A DNA stretch of 56,495 bases from Bifidobacterium breve. Lineage in GTDB: Bacteria > Actinomycetota > Actinomycetes > Nanopelagicales > Nanopelagicaceae. The translations under genes were made by a program, and so were the position numbers. The notes under the pieces are model-generated. The model was given only the letters and a program-made list of their open reading frames with translations, searched no databases and was not told the origin of the DNA. The stretch is from contig CAMCPZ010000005.1 in assembly GCA_945876865.1 (NCBI GenBank), forward strand, positions 1 through 56,495. The letters are read 5' to 3'. Positions 8,666 through 17,783 of the stretch are shown piece by piece (the stretch's first letter is position 1; each line of letters starts with the position of its first letter).

Positions 8666-9613
8666 GTGAATTCAACGCTACTGGCAGATAACAGCGAAGC
8701 CGCTTTAAAGAAATTCCTAAATTCGCTTTCTGCTGTTGATGAAGTTGGCGCAAAAGCCCGAGTGGAGATGCTGGCCACTCGAAGCATCAAGACTTCAAGC
8801 AAAAATTGGGCAATAGATTTAGCAATCCGAATGGTTGATTTAACTACCCTCGAAGGCGCGGATACTCCAGGAAAAGTAAGAGCGCTCTGCGCAAAAGGTG
8901 TTTATCCGGACCCAACTGATTTAACCGTTCCATCTGTTGGTGCAATCTGCGTTTACAACGACATGGTGAAAATTGCTCGCCAAGCACTTGATGCTGGCGG
9001 TGGTAAGAATATTCCAGTCGCAGCAGTCTCGACCGCATTCCCATCTGGGCGAGCAAGTATTGAAGTCAAGATTCAAGATACGCGAGATGCTATTGCAAAT
9101 GGTGCAACTGAAATTGATATGGTCATTGATCGTGGAGCTTTCTTAGCAGGTAAATTGGGATATGTCTTTGATCAAATCAGAACAATTAAAGAGGTTTGCG
9201 GAAGTGATATCCACCTAAAAGTTATTTTAGAGACCGGCGAGCTTGTCACATTAGATAATGTAAGAAAGGCGTCATATCTGGCAATGCTTGCTGGCGCCGA
9301 TTTTATTAAGACCAGCACCGGAAAAGTTGCACCCGCAGCCACAGCACCTGTCGTGTATGTGATGCTTGAAGCGGTGAGAGATTATTACAAGATGACTGGC
9401 ACCCGAATTGGGGTAAAGCCAGCAGGTGGAATTCGAAATACCAAAGATGCAATCAAACAATTGGTCTTAGTAAATGAAATAGCCGGCCCAGAGTGGCTTG
9501 ATCCTTCACTTTTTAGAATCGGTGCAAGTGCGCTTCTAAATGATTTACTCATGCAACGCATGAAAATGCGCGATGGGTATTACGCTAGCCCTAACTACGT
9601 GACGCTGGATTAA
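8666..9613 (+). CDS. deoC: Deoxyribose-phosphate aldolase
   Basis: Cleaves 2-deoxyribose-5-phosphate to glyceraldehyde-3-phosphate and acetaldehyde in the breakdown of deoxynucleosides. The Schiff-base Lys is in FIKTSTGK (Lys215), with EIDMVID carrying the catalytic Asp and IGVKPAGGIR the second active-site Lys. At 315 residues it is the long actinobacterial/eukaryotic-like type rather than the 220-250-residue short type. The two aldehyde dehydrogenase-like genes directly downstream fit oxidation of the acetaldehyde product. GTG start chosen because of the -10 box six bases upstream. Confidence 0.95.
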   Translation: MNSTLLADNSEAALKKFLNSLSAVDEVGAKARVEMLATRSIKTSSKNWAIDLAIRMVDLTTLEGADTPGKVRALCAKGVYPDPTDLTVPSVGAICVYNDMVKIARQALDAGGGKNIPVAAVSTAFPSGRASIEVKIQDTRDAIANGATEIDMVIDRGAFLAGKLGYVFDQIRTIKEVCGSDIHLKVILETGELVTLDNVRKASYLAMLAGADFIKTSTGKVAPAATAPVVYVMLEAVRDYYKMTGTRIGVKPAGGIRNTKDAIKQLVLVNEIAGPEWLDPSLFRIGASALLNDLLMQRMKMRDGYYASPNYVTLD

Positions 9614-9629
9614 TGAGAGTGAATAAGTA

Positions 9630-11072
9630 ATGGAAAAGTTTGAATACGCACCAGCGCCAGAATCGGCCGCACTTGTAGATATTAAGAGCGAATATGGGCT
9701 ATTTATAAATGGAAAATTTGTCGCACCAAAGAGTGGCAAAACATTCAAAACTATTAATCCAGCCACAGAAGAAGAATTGGCAAAAATTGCTTACGCCGAA
9801 CTTGCTGATGTAAACCTAGCTGTCACAGCTGCCCGTAACGCTTTTACAAAAACCTGGTCGAAAATGCCTGCAGCTGAACGTGGAAAGTATCTCTTCAGAA
9901 TTGCCCGAATCCTGCAAGAGCGATCTCGTGAATTTGCAGTGCTAGAAACTTTAGATAACGGAAAACCAATCCGTGAAACTAGAGACACCGATATTCCTCT
10001 TGCTGCTGCACACTTTTTTTACCATGCTGGCTGGGCTGACAAACTTTCATACGCTGGCGTAGGTTCAAATCCAAAACCATATGGCGTAGCTGCTCAGATT
10101 ATTCCGTGGAACTTTCCGATGCTTATGCTGGCCTGGAAAATTGCACCTGCACTAGCAACTGGAAATACCGTTGTGTTAAAGCCAGCAGAGACAACACCAT
10201 TAACCGCGCTCTTGTTTGCAGAAGTTTGCCAACAAGCAGGATTGCCAGCGGGCGTTGTAAACATAATTACCGGAGATGGCGCTACTGGATCTCATCTTGT
10301 CAATCATCCAGGGGTAGATAAAGTTGCCTTCACTGGTTCAACAAGTGTTGGAAAGGCGATTGCTAAAGCGATTGCCGGAACTAAGAAGAGCGCAACCCTT
10401 GAACTTGGCGGCAAGGGCGCGAATATAGTTTTTGAAGATGCCGCGATAGATGAAGCGGTTGAAGGCATAGTTAATGGAATTTTCTTTAATCAGGGACATG
10501 TTTGCTGTGCTGGATCAAGGTTATTAGTTCAAGAGAACATCCAGGATGAACTCCTAGAGAAACTCAAGAACCGAATTAATTTAATTCGGATTGGTAATCC
10601 AATGGATAAGAACACTGATCTGGGTGCAATCAATAGTTCGGAACAACTCTCTAGGATTAAAGAGCTTGCTGATTCAGGTGACATTGAAGGCTCGCAGCGT
10701 TGGAGTCCAAATTGCTCACTGCCGACAACTGGTTTCTGGTATCCCCCAACAATATTTACTGGGGTTTCACAATCACATCGAATTGCGCGTGAAGAAATAT
10801 TTGGGCCAGTTCTATCTGTTCTAACTTTCCGCACTCCACAAGAAGCAATCGATAAAGCGAATAACACTCCTTTCGGACTATCAGCAGGAATCTGGAGCGA
10901 TAAAGGTTCACGAATTCTCTGGGCCGCGAAACAACTTCGAGCTGGCGTAATCTGGTCAAATACATTTAATAAATTTGATCCTGCTAGCCCATTCGGTGGC
11001 TATAAGGAATCTGGTTGGGGTCGCGAAGGTGGACGACATGGCCTAAGTGGCTATTTGAAGGGTGAAAAATAA
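9630..11072 (+). CDS. NAD(P)+-dependent aldehyde dehydrogenase
   Basis: Oxidises an aldehyde to the acid; in this operon acetaldehyde from DeoC is the obvious substrate (inference). All key ALDH residues are visible: IIPWNFP with Asn161, VVLKPAE with the cofactor Lys184, FTGSTSVG, the general base Glu258 in TLELGGKGAN, and the catalytic Cys292 in NQGHVCCAGSR. The C-terminus has EEIFGPVLSV and PFGGYKESGWGREGG. 480 residues, normal length. ATG at 9630, 16 bases after deoC. Its stop codon overlaps the ATG of the following truncated paralogue. Confidence 0.93.
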   Translation: MEKFEYAPAPESAALVDIKSEYGLFINGKFVAPKSGKTFKTINPATEEELAKIAYAELADVNLAVTAARNAFTKTWSKMPAAERGKYLFRIARILQERSREFAVLETLDNGKPIRETRDTDIPLAAAHFFYHAGWADKLSYAGVGSNPKPYGVAAQIIPWNFPMLMLAWKIAPALATGNTVVLKPAETTPLTALLFAEVCQQAGLPAGVVNIITGDGATGSHLVNHPGVDKVAFTGSTSVGKAIAKAIAGTKKSATLELGGKGANIVFEDAAIDEAVEGIVNGIFFNQGHVCCAGSRLLVQENIQDELLEKLKNRINLIRIGNPMDKNTDLGAINSSEQLSRIKELADSGDIEGSQRWSPNCSLPTTGFWYPPTIFTGVSQSHRIAREEIFGPVLSVLTFRTPQEAIDKANNTPFGLSAGIWSDKGSRILWAAKQLRAGVIWSNTFNKFDPASPFGGYKESGWGREGGRHGLSGYLKGEK

Positions 11073-11911
11073 TGCGCATTGATGTTATGAAAACTTATAA
11101 GTTATTTATAAATGGCAGCTTTCCCCGAAGTGAATCTGGTCGAGTCTATGAAATCACTGATAGCAAGGGAAAGTTTCTGGCAAATCCCTGCCTTGGATCA
11201 AGAAAAGATTTACGTGAATCTGTTGTCTCAGCACGCAATTCCCATCAAGGTTGGTCTAATGCAAGTGCATTTAATCGCGGCCAAATTCTCTATCGGGTAG
11301 CCGAAATAATGCAAGGGCGTGCCGATCAATTCATTGCAGAGATCATTGCGCAAGAAGGAGCAAATCCTGCGGCAGCAAAAGCACAAGTACAGAGCGCAAT
11401 AGATACTTGGGTTTGGTATGCCGGTTGGTGTGACAAAATTGAAGCTATTTCAGGATCATCTAATCAAGTCTCTGGACCGTTCTATAACTTCTCAATTCCA
11501 GAGAGCCTAGGTGTAATTGCAATCTTTGCTGATGCCAAGCCATCTCTGCTTAATTTAGTTTCAGGATTAGCACCAGTTATAGCTTCAGGAAATACTGCAA
11601 TTCTCATTGCAAATGAAAAATTTCCATTATGCGCAATCACGCTAGCTGAATGTCTGGCAACAAGCGATCTCCCTGCCGGGGTAGTAAATATCCTGACCGG
11701 AAAGTTTGATCAATTCGTAACTTGGGCTGGTTCGCACATGGATATTGATGGAATTGATGCAACCGGAGTCAGCAGCAAGGATCTGACTGAACTTAGAGAG
11801 CTTGGTTCAGAGAATCTAAAGCGGATACATACCTTCGGCGAATTACAATCAACGAAACGGATGACAAGCTTTATGGAGATTAAAACTATCTGGCACCCGA
11901 TTGGAATCTAA
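11072..11911 (+). CDS. Truncated aldehyde dehydrogenase-like protein without active site
   Basis: A 279-residue protein that aligns with the N-terminal, NAD-binding part of the preceding gene product but stops before the catalytic domain. Seen: YKLFINGSFPRSESGRVYEI at the start, a helical region around FNRGQILYRVAEIMQGR, WVWYAGWCDKIEA, and LPAGVVNILTG. It lacks the catalytic Cys and the Glu-containing LELGGK, and positions aligned with PWNFP and LKPAE read FADAKPS and LIANE, so the cofactor Lys is gone too. The frame is intact and the start is coupled (TAATG), so it looks maintained rather than decayed. A start at the second Met (11087) is possible. It may be a structural or regulatory partner of the active enzyme, as in the two-domain ALDH16 proteins. 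Confidence 0.8.
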   Translation: MRIDVMKTYKLFINGSFPRSESGRVYEITDSKGKFLANPCLGSRKDLRESVVSARNSHQGWSNASAFNRGQILYRVAEIMQGRADQFIAEIIAQEGANPAAAKAQVQSAIDTWVWYAGWCDKIEAISGSSNQVSGPFYNFSIPESLGVIAIFADAKPSLLNLVSGLAPVIASGNTAILIANEKFPLCAITLAECLATSDLPAGVVNILTGKFDQFVTWAGSHMDIDGIDATGVSSKDLTELRELGSENLKRIHTFGELQSTKRMTSFMEIKTIWHPIGI

Positions 11912-11922
11912 GCTTTAGCTTA
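11909..11922. repeat. Small palindrome spanning two convergent stop codons
   Basis: TAAGCT-TT-AGCTTA is a perfect 6-2-6 inverted repeat that contains the stop codons of both convergent genes. There is no T-tract beyond it, so a terminator role is uncertain. Confidence 0.4.
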
Positions 11923-12916
11923 CGATTGTGATTTTCTTCGAAGTGATTGCACTCTTGGCTCGGGTAAGAGCGCTCTTTGAAGCCGAATTAGCTGATGTTG
12001 CAATTAAATCTATTCCCTTATTTGCAAGTGTGTAATTTCGACCAAAGACACCCCGCTCGCCATCTACCTCTTCCGTAATTGATCTTCCAGACATTACGGC
12101 ACTAAATAAGTCGCCGATAGCAATGTCATATCTTTGATTAACATAACCAATCAGAAATTTCTGGGCATCCTTGGTTGCAATGAAGAATTGATCTGGTCGA
12201 ATACCGATTAACTTTATAGATTTCTTAGCCTTTGCGAGCTTATTTGCTTCCGTTAATACACTGCCATTTCTTGACCAGTTTATGAAAAAAACATCCCCAC
12301 CTTGCTCTGAAAGTTTGGCAATTTCAGTTTCCGCTGATGTCGATGCATTTGCCGCAAAAACCTTTGCTTTGACTCCTGCATATCTCACGCCAGCTCTAAA
12401 GTTCTTGAGATTAATTGAATTGTTTGGATTGGATGCATCTCCTAAATATCCAACCTTCTTAGACTTTGAATTCAAGGCTGCCGTTATACCTGCCAAGAAC
12501 GAACCTTGATTTAAATCAAAGGCCATACAGCTGACATTTAGAGATTCAACGCCGTCACTTGCGATTACAGCAAATTGGGATTCTGGATACTTATCTGACA
12601 TAAAAATCATTGCTTGATTAAAAGAAGGTCCAACACCAATTATTAAGTCATAACCTGCTTTAACTAAGAATTCGATGCGGTTTTCGCGATCAAAATCTAT
12701 TCCAGTTGTCACTAATTCGCGCACATCAAAATCTGAGAGACCTAACTTCGCCTTGGCGCTGTCCACTCCGGCGGCAGCAGCATCATTTATGGCTCTATCG
12801 CCGCGGCCACCCACATCGTAAACAATTCCAATTTTTACTTTTTCTGGTGCGGCATTTACTGGCGCAATTGGCAGAAGTGCCATGAGCGCAGCAATTATAA
12901 AAAATCTTTTAGCCAC
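11915..12916 (-). CDS. BMP-family substrate-binding protein
   Basis: Extracytoplasmic solute receptor of the BMP/Med (PnrA-like) family, whose characterised members bind nucleosides or related compounds for ABC import. The N-terminus is a signal peptide ([20 protein letters not shown], then AP) without a lipobox Cys, so it is either released or held by other means. After it, [20 protein letters not shown] is the family hallmark, [11 protein letters not shown] and [20 protein letters not shown] further support it. GTG start at 12916 overlaps trpS by 8 bases. No permease or ATPase of a BMP-type transporter is adjacent, so it must work with components elsewhere or as a sensor. The nearby deoC operon makes nucleoside use plausible. 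Confidence 0.85.
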   Translation of the reverse strand: MAKRFFIIAALMALLPIAPVNAAPEKVKIGIVYDVGGRGDRAINDAAAAGVDSAKAKLGLSDFDVRELVTTGIDFDRENRIEFLVKAGYDLIIGVGPSFNQAMIFMSDKYPESQFAVIASDGVESLNVSCMAFDLNQGSFLAGITAALNSKSKKVGYLGDASNPNNSINLKNFRAGVRYAGVKAKVFAANASTSAETEIAKLSEQGGDVFFINWSRNGSVLTEANKLAKAKKSIKLIGIRPDQFFIATKDAQKFLIGYVNQRYDIAIGDLFSAVMSGRSITEEVDGERGVFGRNYTLANKGIDLIATSANSASKSALTRAKSAITSKKITIVS

Positions 12917-13922
12917 GAGGAATCAGTCCTAGCGCTTCATATACATCTTTTAGTGTTTTCGAAGCAACTGCATCTGCTTTCTCCGCACCAATCTTTAGTA
13001 GCTTCTTCAAGTGTGCTTCATCTTTCAGGAATTCTTCCGCTCGTTCTCTAACTGGGTTTAGATACTCGACTACGACTTCTGCAACACCGGACTTGAAATC
13101 TCCATATCCCTTGCCAGCAAAATCATTCTGTGCTTGATCTATAGTCTTGCCAGTTAAAGCACTATAGATAGTAAGTAAATTTGATACTCCAGGTTTTTCC
13201 TTTTCATCGAATATCACTTCACGACCAGTGTCGGTCACTGCACTCTTTATCTTCTTAGTATTTACCTCGGGACTATCCATCAGCTCGATTACGCCACCAC
13301 CTGATGAACTTGATTTGCTCATCTTCGCTGTTGGATCCTGCAAATCATTTATCTTCGCCCCAGCTTTGAGAATGTAGCCTTCAGGAATTGTAAAAGTCTG
13401 ACCAAATTTTGAGTTGAAACGTTGCCCAAGATCTCGTGTTAATTCAATATGTTGTCTCTGATCTTCGCCTACCGGCACCTTATTTGCTTGATATAACAAG
13501 ATGTCAGCGGCCTGCAAAATTGGATAGGTGAATAAACCAACAACGGTGCGATCCGAACCAGCCTTCTGCGACTTATCTTTAAATTGGGTCATCCGACTTG
13601 CTTCACCAAATCCAGTTAAACACTCCAGGACCCAACTCAATTGATTGTGGGAGGGAACGTGAGATTGAATAAAGAGCGTGCACTTTTCAGGATCGAGCCC
13701 TAGCGCAATTAACTGAGCAACAGAGGCCAGTGTGCGTTTGCGAAAATCTTCTGGTTTGGTTTCTACGGTGAGAGCATGCAGATCGACTACACAGTAAAAA
13801 GCATCATTAGTGTTCTGTAAATCCACCCATTGCTTAATCGCACCTAAGTAATTACCTAGATGGAAAGAGCCATGAGTTGGCTGAATGCCAGATAACACTC
13901 GCTCCTTCGCAGTGTTATTCAT
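12909..13922 (-). CDS. trpS: Tryptophanyl-tRNA synthetase
   Basis: Charges tRNA-Trp. Class I synthetase signatures are visible: [18 protein letters not shown] contains the HIGH-like element (HLGN), and [10 protein letters not shown] is the KMSKS loop. 337 residues from the ATG at 13922 ([12 protein letters not shown]), the usual size. This start overlaps the end of the CorC-like gene by 8 bases; a start seven codons upstream is possible but adds residues not typical of the family. Followed by the BMP gene, also overlapping. Confidence 0.96.
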   Translation of the reverse strand: MNNTAKERVLSGIQPTHGSFHLGNYLGAIKQWVDLQNTNDAFYCVVDLHALTVETKPEDFRKRTLASVAQLIALGLDPEKCTLFIQSHVPSHNQLSWVLECLTGFGEASRMTQFKDKSQKAGSDRTVVGLFTYPILQAADILLYQANKVPVGEDQRQHIELTRDLGQRFNSKFGQTFTIPEGYILKAGAKINDLQDPTAKMSKSSSSGGGVIELMDSPEVNTKKIKSAVTDTGREVIFDEKEKPGVSNLLTIYSALTGKTIDQAQNDFAGKGYGDFKSGVAEVVVEYLNPVRERAEEFLKDEAHLKKLLKIGAEKADAVASKTLKDVYEALGLIPRG

Positions 13923-15222
13923 GAGGTGCATCTTTCCATTCATTGCTTGATATTAATAACTGTCCAGCGCGTTTTCCTTCTATGGTCAGAACAGTAATCC
14001 GAACCTGGTTAACATTTATTGAATCATGAAGTTCTGGAATTCGCCCAAGGTGATCCATGACCAATCCGCCCACAGTTTCATATGGACCTTCTGGGAGAAC
14101 AATTCCCGTTTCATCATATAAATCTTCAAGTGAAATCAAACTATCAATTTCGAACTCTCCAGTTCTTGCCTGTGGAGTTACTTCAACCTCTTCGGAATCA
14201 TATTCATCGTGAATATCCCCAATTAAACATTCAACTAAATCTTCAAGGGTGACGATTCCATCAGTGCCGCCGTATTCATCTAGGACTACCGCGATGTGGC
14301 TTCGCTTAGATCGCATTTCAGCAAGGGCAGGAAGAACTCCCTTTGTTCCAGGTAAATTGAGTACTGGGCGAACTAAATCCAAAATTGTTTCGCCGGCAGA
14401 AGAATGAATCTTTGGATTTAATAGATCTCGGACATGGAGAAAACCGATAACTTCATCTGTGCTGCCACGAGTTACTGGATATCTGGAATGTGAATGCTCA
14501 ATAGCAACAGCTATTGCATCCGTGATTGAAAGGCCAACATCCATGAAATCAACTTCAGTTCTTGGAACCATAATTTCATGAAGTTGAAGATCGCCAGCAG
14601 CAAAAACCTCTTCTACAATTTCACGTTCTTCATCACTCAGTGAAGTATGGCCCGAGACTAATTCAGCTAATTCAGCTTCAGAAATCTCATTTCTAATCTC
14701 TTTAGCGCCTATTCCGAAAATCTTTACGATGGCATCCGTCGATTTAGATAACAACCAAATTACTGGACGAAATACCTTTGCGGTGAAATCAATAAGTGGT
14801 GCAACAGCGAGCGCAATTATCTCCGTTCGATAAAGTGCCAAACGTTTGGGAACAAGTTCGCCAAATACCAATGACACATATGCAATCACAATTGTTATCG
14901 AGATAAGCGCAAGGGTTTTACTTACTCCTTCTGACAATCCCCAATCTTCAAATACTGGAGAGATGTATCTGCCCAATCGCTCGGCACCGAATGCCGCTGA
15001 AAGAAAGCCAAGGAAGGTAATTCCAATTTGAACTGCTGCTAGAAACCCATTTGGATTTTTCGTCAGTGCAACGACTCGGTCACCGCGCTTGCCCTTGCCC
15101 GCAAGCTGGCGAATCTGTGACTCTCGAAGCGAGATCAGAGCAATCTCGGCTGCCACGAAGATCCCGGCAGTCCCGATAAACAAGAGGACTATGCCAATAT
15201 CGCCGAGGACTTGAATGCTCAC
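13915..15222 (-). CDS. CorC/HlyC-family membrane protein (CNNM + CBS pair)
   Basis: Integral membrane protein of the CNNM/DUF21 type, related to Mg2+/Co2+ efflux proteins. Residues about 1-190 are the hydrophobic DUF21 domain ([20 protein letters not shown] with the conserved small-residue/E pattern; [16 protein letters not shown]). Residues about 215-330 are two CBS domains ([33 protein letters not shown]). The C-terminal CorC_HlyC domain follows ([20 protein letters not shown]). 435 residues, normal. GTG start at 15222 with a TACCCT -10 box seven bases upstream, so probably leaderless. Role in divalent cation homeostasis is inferred from the family. Confidence 0.88.
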   Translation of the reverse strand: MSIQVLGDIGIVLLFIGTAGIFVAAEIALISLRESQIRQLAGKGKRGDRVVALTKNPNGFLAAVQIGITFLGFLSAAFGAERLGRYISPVFEDWGLSEGVSKTLALISITIVIAYVSLVFGELVPKRLALYRTEIIALAVAPLIDFTAKVFRPVIWLLSKSTDAIVKIFGIGAKEIRNEISEAELAELVSGHTSLSDEEREIVEEVFAAGDLQLHEIMVPRTEVDFMDVGLSITDAIAVAIEHSHSRYPVTRGSTDEVIGFLHVRDLLNPKIHSSAGETILDLVRPVLNLPGTKGVLPALAEMRSKRSHIAVVLDEYGGTDGIVTLEDLVECLIGDIHDEYDSEEVEVTPQARTGEFEIDSLISLEDLYDETGIVLPEGPYETVGGLVMDHLGRIPELHDSINVNQVRITVLTIEGKRAGQLLISSNEWKDAPHE

Positions 15223-15235
15223 GGGCGTAAGGGTA
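15223..15235 (-). promoter_or_regulatory. Leaderless promoter -10 of the corC-trpS-BMP unit
   Basis: On the minus strand TACCCT (15230-15235) is followed by seven bases and the GTG start of the CorC-like gene. No ribosome binding site is present between them. Confidence 0.5.
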
Positions 15236-15251
15236 ACTTCTTTACCTTAAG

Positions 15252-15267
15252 GGAAATGCTGATTTCC
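15252..15267. repeat. 6-4-6 inverted repeat in the corC/msmK divergent region
   Basis: GGAAAT-GCTG-ATTTCC lies between the two divergent promoters, a possible operator. It is short, so chance occurrence is not excluded. Confidence 0.4.
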
Positions 15268-15300
15268 AGGCTTCCGATAGCCAAAGCGGCGGCAGGCGCG

Positions 15301-15380
15301 TAACCTATGGCAACGCTCACCCGAGCGCGAACTACCAGCTTTACCTTTATCCAAAGGATCGTCGGGCACGTACCTGCCCG
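15301..15380 (+). promoter_or_regulatory. Promoter and structured 5' leader of msmK
   Basis: TAACCT at 15301-15306 is a -10 candidate, which would give an approximately 85-base leader. Within it CGGGCA (15363-15368) and TGCCCG (15375-15380) form a perfect 6-bp GC-rich hairpin with a 6-base loop that ends one base before the ribosome binding site AAAAGGAG. This stands out in a genome where most transcription units seem to have almost no leader. Confidence 0.45.
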
Positions 15381-15396
15381 GAAAAGGAGCAAGAAA

Positions 15397-16482
15397 ATGG
15401 CATCAGTCGTCTTCGAAAACGCATCACGGGTTTATCCAGGCACCACCAAGCCTGCAGTAGATAAATTAAATCTAACAATTAATGATGGTGAATTCCTTGT
15501 TCTAGTTGGCCCATCCGGTTGTGGAAAATCAACATCACTCCGCATGCTCGCTGGCCTAGAAGAAGTTGATACTGGATCAATTCGTATCGGCGATAAAGAT
15601 GTAACTCATGTTGCACCTAAGGATCGCGATATCGCAATGGTGTTTCAGTCATACGCGCTCTACCCACATATGTCCGTCGCTGAAAATATGGGCTTCGCAC
15701 TAAAGATTGCTGGCGTAGATAAGGCCGAACGTGATCGCCGTGTTAAAGAAGCTGCAAAACTTCTTGACCTTGAAGATTATTTAGATCGTAAACCAAAGGC
15801 ACTTTCTGGTGGACAACGCCAGCGTGTAGCTATGGGTCGCGCAATTGTTCGCGAACCACAAGTTTTCTTGATGGATGAACCACTTTCAAACTTGGATGCA
15901 AAGCTTCGCGTCGCAACTCGTACTCAAATCGCTGCGCTACAACGTCGACTTGGAATCACAACTGTTTATGTAACACACGATCAAGTTGAAGCGATGACCA
16001 TGGGAGATCGCGTTGCGGTTCTTAAAGATGGCTTGCTACAACAAGTTGATACACCTCGTAATCTTTACGACAAGCCAGCAAATGCCTTCGTTGCTGGATT
16101 TATTGGCTCACCGGCCATGAACTTGCTAAACGTTCCAGCTTCTGGCGGTAAGGCAAAGCTTGGTGGATTTAGTGTTGATGTTCCAGCAAGCGCCGGTGCA
16201 CTTGTAACCGTCGGTGTTCGCCCAGAAGGATTTACTCCTGCTACTTCAGGTGGTTTCGATGTTCTAGTTGAAGTTGTTGAAGAGCTTGGCTCTGATGCAT
16301 TCATCTATGGAAAGCCGGTAGATAAGAGCATCAAGTTTGCCCAAGAAACTGATGAGGGTGCCCAAATAATTGTTCGCTGGGATCCAAAGAATCCACCTAA
16401 GCCAGGTGCGACTATCTCGGTTAATGCAATTGCATCAGCAGTTCATCTATTTGATTCAAATTCCGGAGAACGAATCAATTAA
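15397..16482 (+). CDS. msmK: ABC transporter ATP-binding protein, MsmK/UgpC type
   Basis: ATPase of carbohydrate-uptake (CUT1) ABC importers, 361 residues. Walker A is GPSGCGKST, the Q-loop is VFQSYALYPHMSV, the signature is LSGGQRQRVAMGRA, Walker B is VFLMDEPLSNLDA and the H-loop is YVTHDQ. The C-terminal regulatory TOBE-like domain begins around residue 240 (VGVRPEGFTP). The start is the ATG at 15397 behind a strong ribosome binding site (AAAAGGAG); an upstream in-frame ATG at 15307 gives a 30-residue extension foreign to the family. No sugar-binding protein or permease is adjacent, so it probably energises several sugar transporters encoded elsewhere, as MsmK/MsiK does. Confidence 0.92.
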   Translation: MASVVFENASRVYPGTTKPAVDKLNLTINDGEFLVLVGPSGCGKSTSLRMLAGLEEVDTGSIRIGDKDVTHVAPKDRDIAMVFQSYALYPHMSVAENMGFALKIAGVDKAERDRRVKEAAKLLDLEDYLDRKPKALSGGQRQRVAMGRAIVREPQVFLMDEPLSNLDAKLRVATRTQIAALQRRLGITTVYVTHDQVEAMTMGDRVAVLKDGLLQQVDTPRNLYDKPANAFVAGFIGSPAMNLLNVPASGGKAKLGGFSVDVPASAGALVTVGVRPEGFTPATSGGFDVLVEVVEELGSDAFIYGKPVDKSIKFAQETDEGAQIIVRWDPKNPPKPGATISVNAIASAVHLFDSNSGERIN

Positions 16483-16490
16483 TTTAAATT

Positions 16491-16528
16491 AAAAAGCCCC
16501 GCTGCCATCTCTGGTGCGGGGCTTTTTT
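16491..16528. terminator. Bidirectional rho-independent terminator between msmK and icd
   Basis: AAAAAGCCCCGC (16491-16502) pairs with GCGGGGCTTTTT (16516-16527) around a 13-base loop. T-tracts exist in both directions, so it can end both convergent transcripts. Confidence 0.92.
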
Positions 16529-16535
16529 ATTGTAA

Positions 16536-17750
16536 TTACTTAAGTGCGACCTTTAGATTTTCATCAATCGCAGCCAAGAAGTCTTGTGTATTTAACCACG
16601 GACTATCTTTTGAAATAAGGATTGCAAGATCCTTTGTCATCTTTCCGGATTCAACTGTTTGGATACAAACTTTCTCAAGTGTTGCTGCAAACTCAGCTAG
16701 TTTAGAATTGTTATCCAACTTCGCGCGGTGTGTTAGACCTTGAGTCCAAGCAAAGATTGATGCGATTGGATTCGTAGATGTTGCTTTTCCGGCTTGGTGA
16801 TCGCGATAGTGGCGAGTGACAGTTCCGTGTGCAGCTTCTGATTCAACAGTCTTTCCATCTGGAGTCATAAGAACTGAAGTCATTAAGCCAAGTGAGCCAT
16901 AACCTTGTGCGACGGTATCTGATTGCACATCTCCGTCCTAGTTTTTACAAGCCCAAACATAACCACCCTCCCAGCGAAGAGAGGTTGCAACCATGTCATC
17001 GATTAGACGGTGCTCGTAGGTAATTCCTGCGGCATCAAACTTCGCTTTGAATTCACTTTCAAATATTTCAGCAAAGATATCTTTAAATCGGCCATCGTAT
17101 GCTTTCAAGATTGTGTTCTTTGTCGAGAGAAATACTGGATAGTTACGAATCAAACCGTAGTTCATTGATGCACGCGCAAAGTCGCGGATCGAATCATCGA
17201 GGTTATACATACCCATTGCAACACCAGCTGAAGGGAAATCAAAGATGTTGAACTCCATTGGCTTTGAACCATCTTTTGGTGTGAAAGTCATTGTTAGAGT
17301 TCCAGCGCCTGGAACCTTGAAATCTGTCGCCTTGTATTGATCACCAAATGCGTGACGGCCAATAACAATTGGCTTAGTCCAATTAGGAACCAACCTTGGA
17401 ACGTTCTTCATGATGATTGGCTCGCGGAAAATTACGCCACCCAAAATATTACGGATTGTTCCATTCGGAGACTTCCACATCTTCTTTAGACCGAATTCTT
17501 CAACCCGAGCTTCATCTGGAGTAATCGTTGCGCACTTGATACCAACGCCATGCTTCTTGATTGCATTAGCAGAATCAATTGTTACCTGATCGTTTGTTGC
17601 ATCTCGGTGTTCAATTCCAAGATCGTAATATTCAAGATTTACATCCAAATAAGGCAAGATTAATTTTTCTTTAATAAATGACCAGATAATGCGAGTCATC
17701 TCATCGCCATCAAGCTCTACTACTGTTCCTTCAACTTTTATCTTCGACAT
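16536..17750 (-). pseudogene. icd: NADP+-dependent isocitrate dehydrogenase interrupted by one in-frame TAG
   Basis: Converts isocitrate to 2-oxoglutarate and CO2 in the TCA cycle. The frame is full length (405 codons including stop, normal for the homodimeric eukaryotic-like type) and starts [20 protein letters not shown], but codon 271 (16938-16940) is TAG. The residues around it read YVWACKN[13 protein letters not shown]; the family has Tyr there (KNYDGDVQSD), and the Asp residues that follow bind the metal. Up- and downstream parts are otherwise perfectly conserved ([27 protein letters not shown]). One base change from a Tyr codon explains it. Either a sequencing error, a very recent mutation, or read-through. 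A restart at GTG 16928 would give only the C-terminal third. Convergent with msmK and downstream of mdh. Confidence 0.9.
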
Positions 17751-17783
17751 TTTCTTCGCCCGTTTCTTTTTGATTCTTAAGTA

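Noticed and set aside
11072-11911. Truncated aldehyde dehydrogenase as a decaying pseudogene
   Set aside because: The frame is open without internal stops over 279 codons, coupled to the upstream gene, and ends in an orderly way; no remnants of the catalytic domain follow, so a maintained short protein is more likely.
15307-15396. 30-residue N-terminal extension of the MsmK-type ATPase
   Set aside because: The extension has no family counterpart and would overlay the leader hairpin; the strong AAAAGGAG site supports ATG 15397.
16938-16940. Genome-wide recoding of TAG as a sense codon
   Set aside because: TAG ends several intact genes in this window (ugd at 475, purE at 2110, acpS at 48288), and only one internal TAG is seen.
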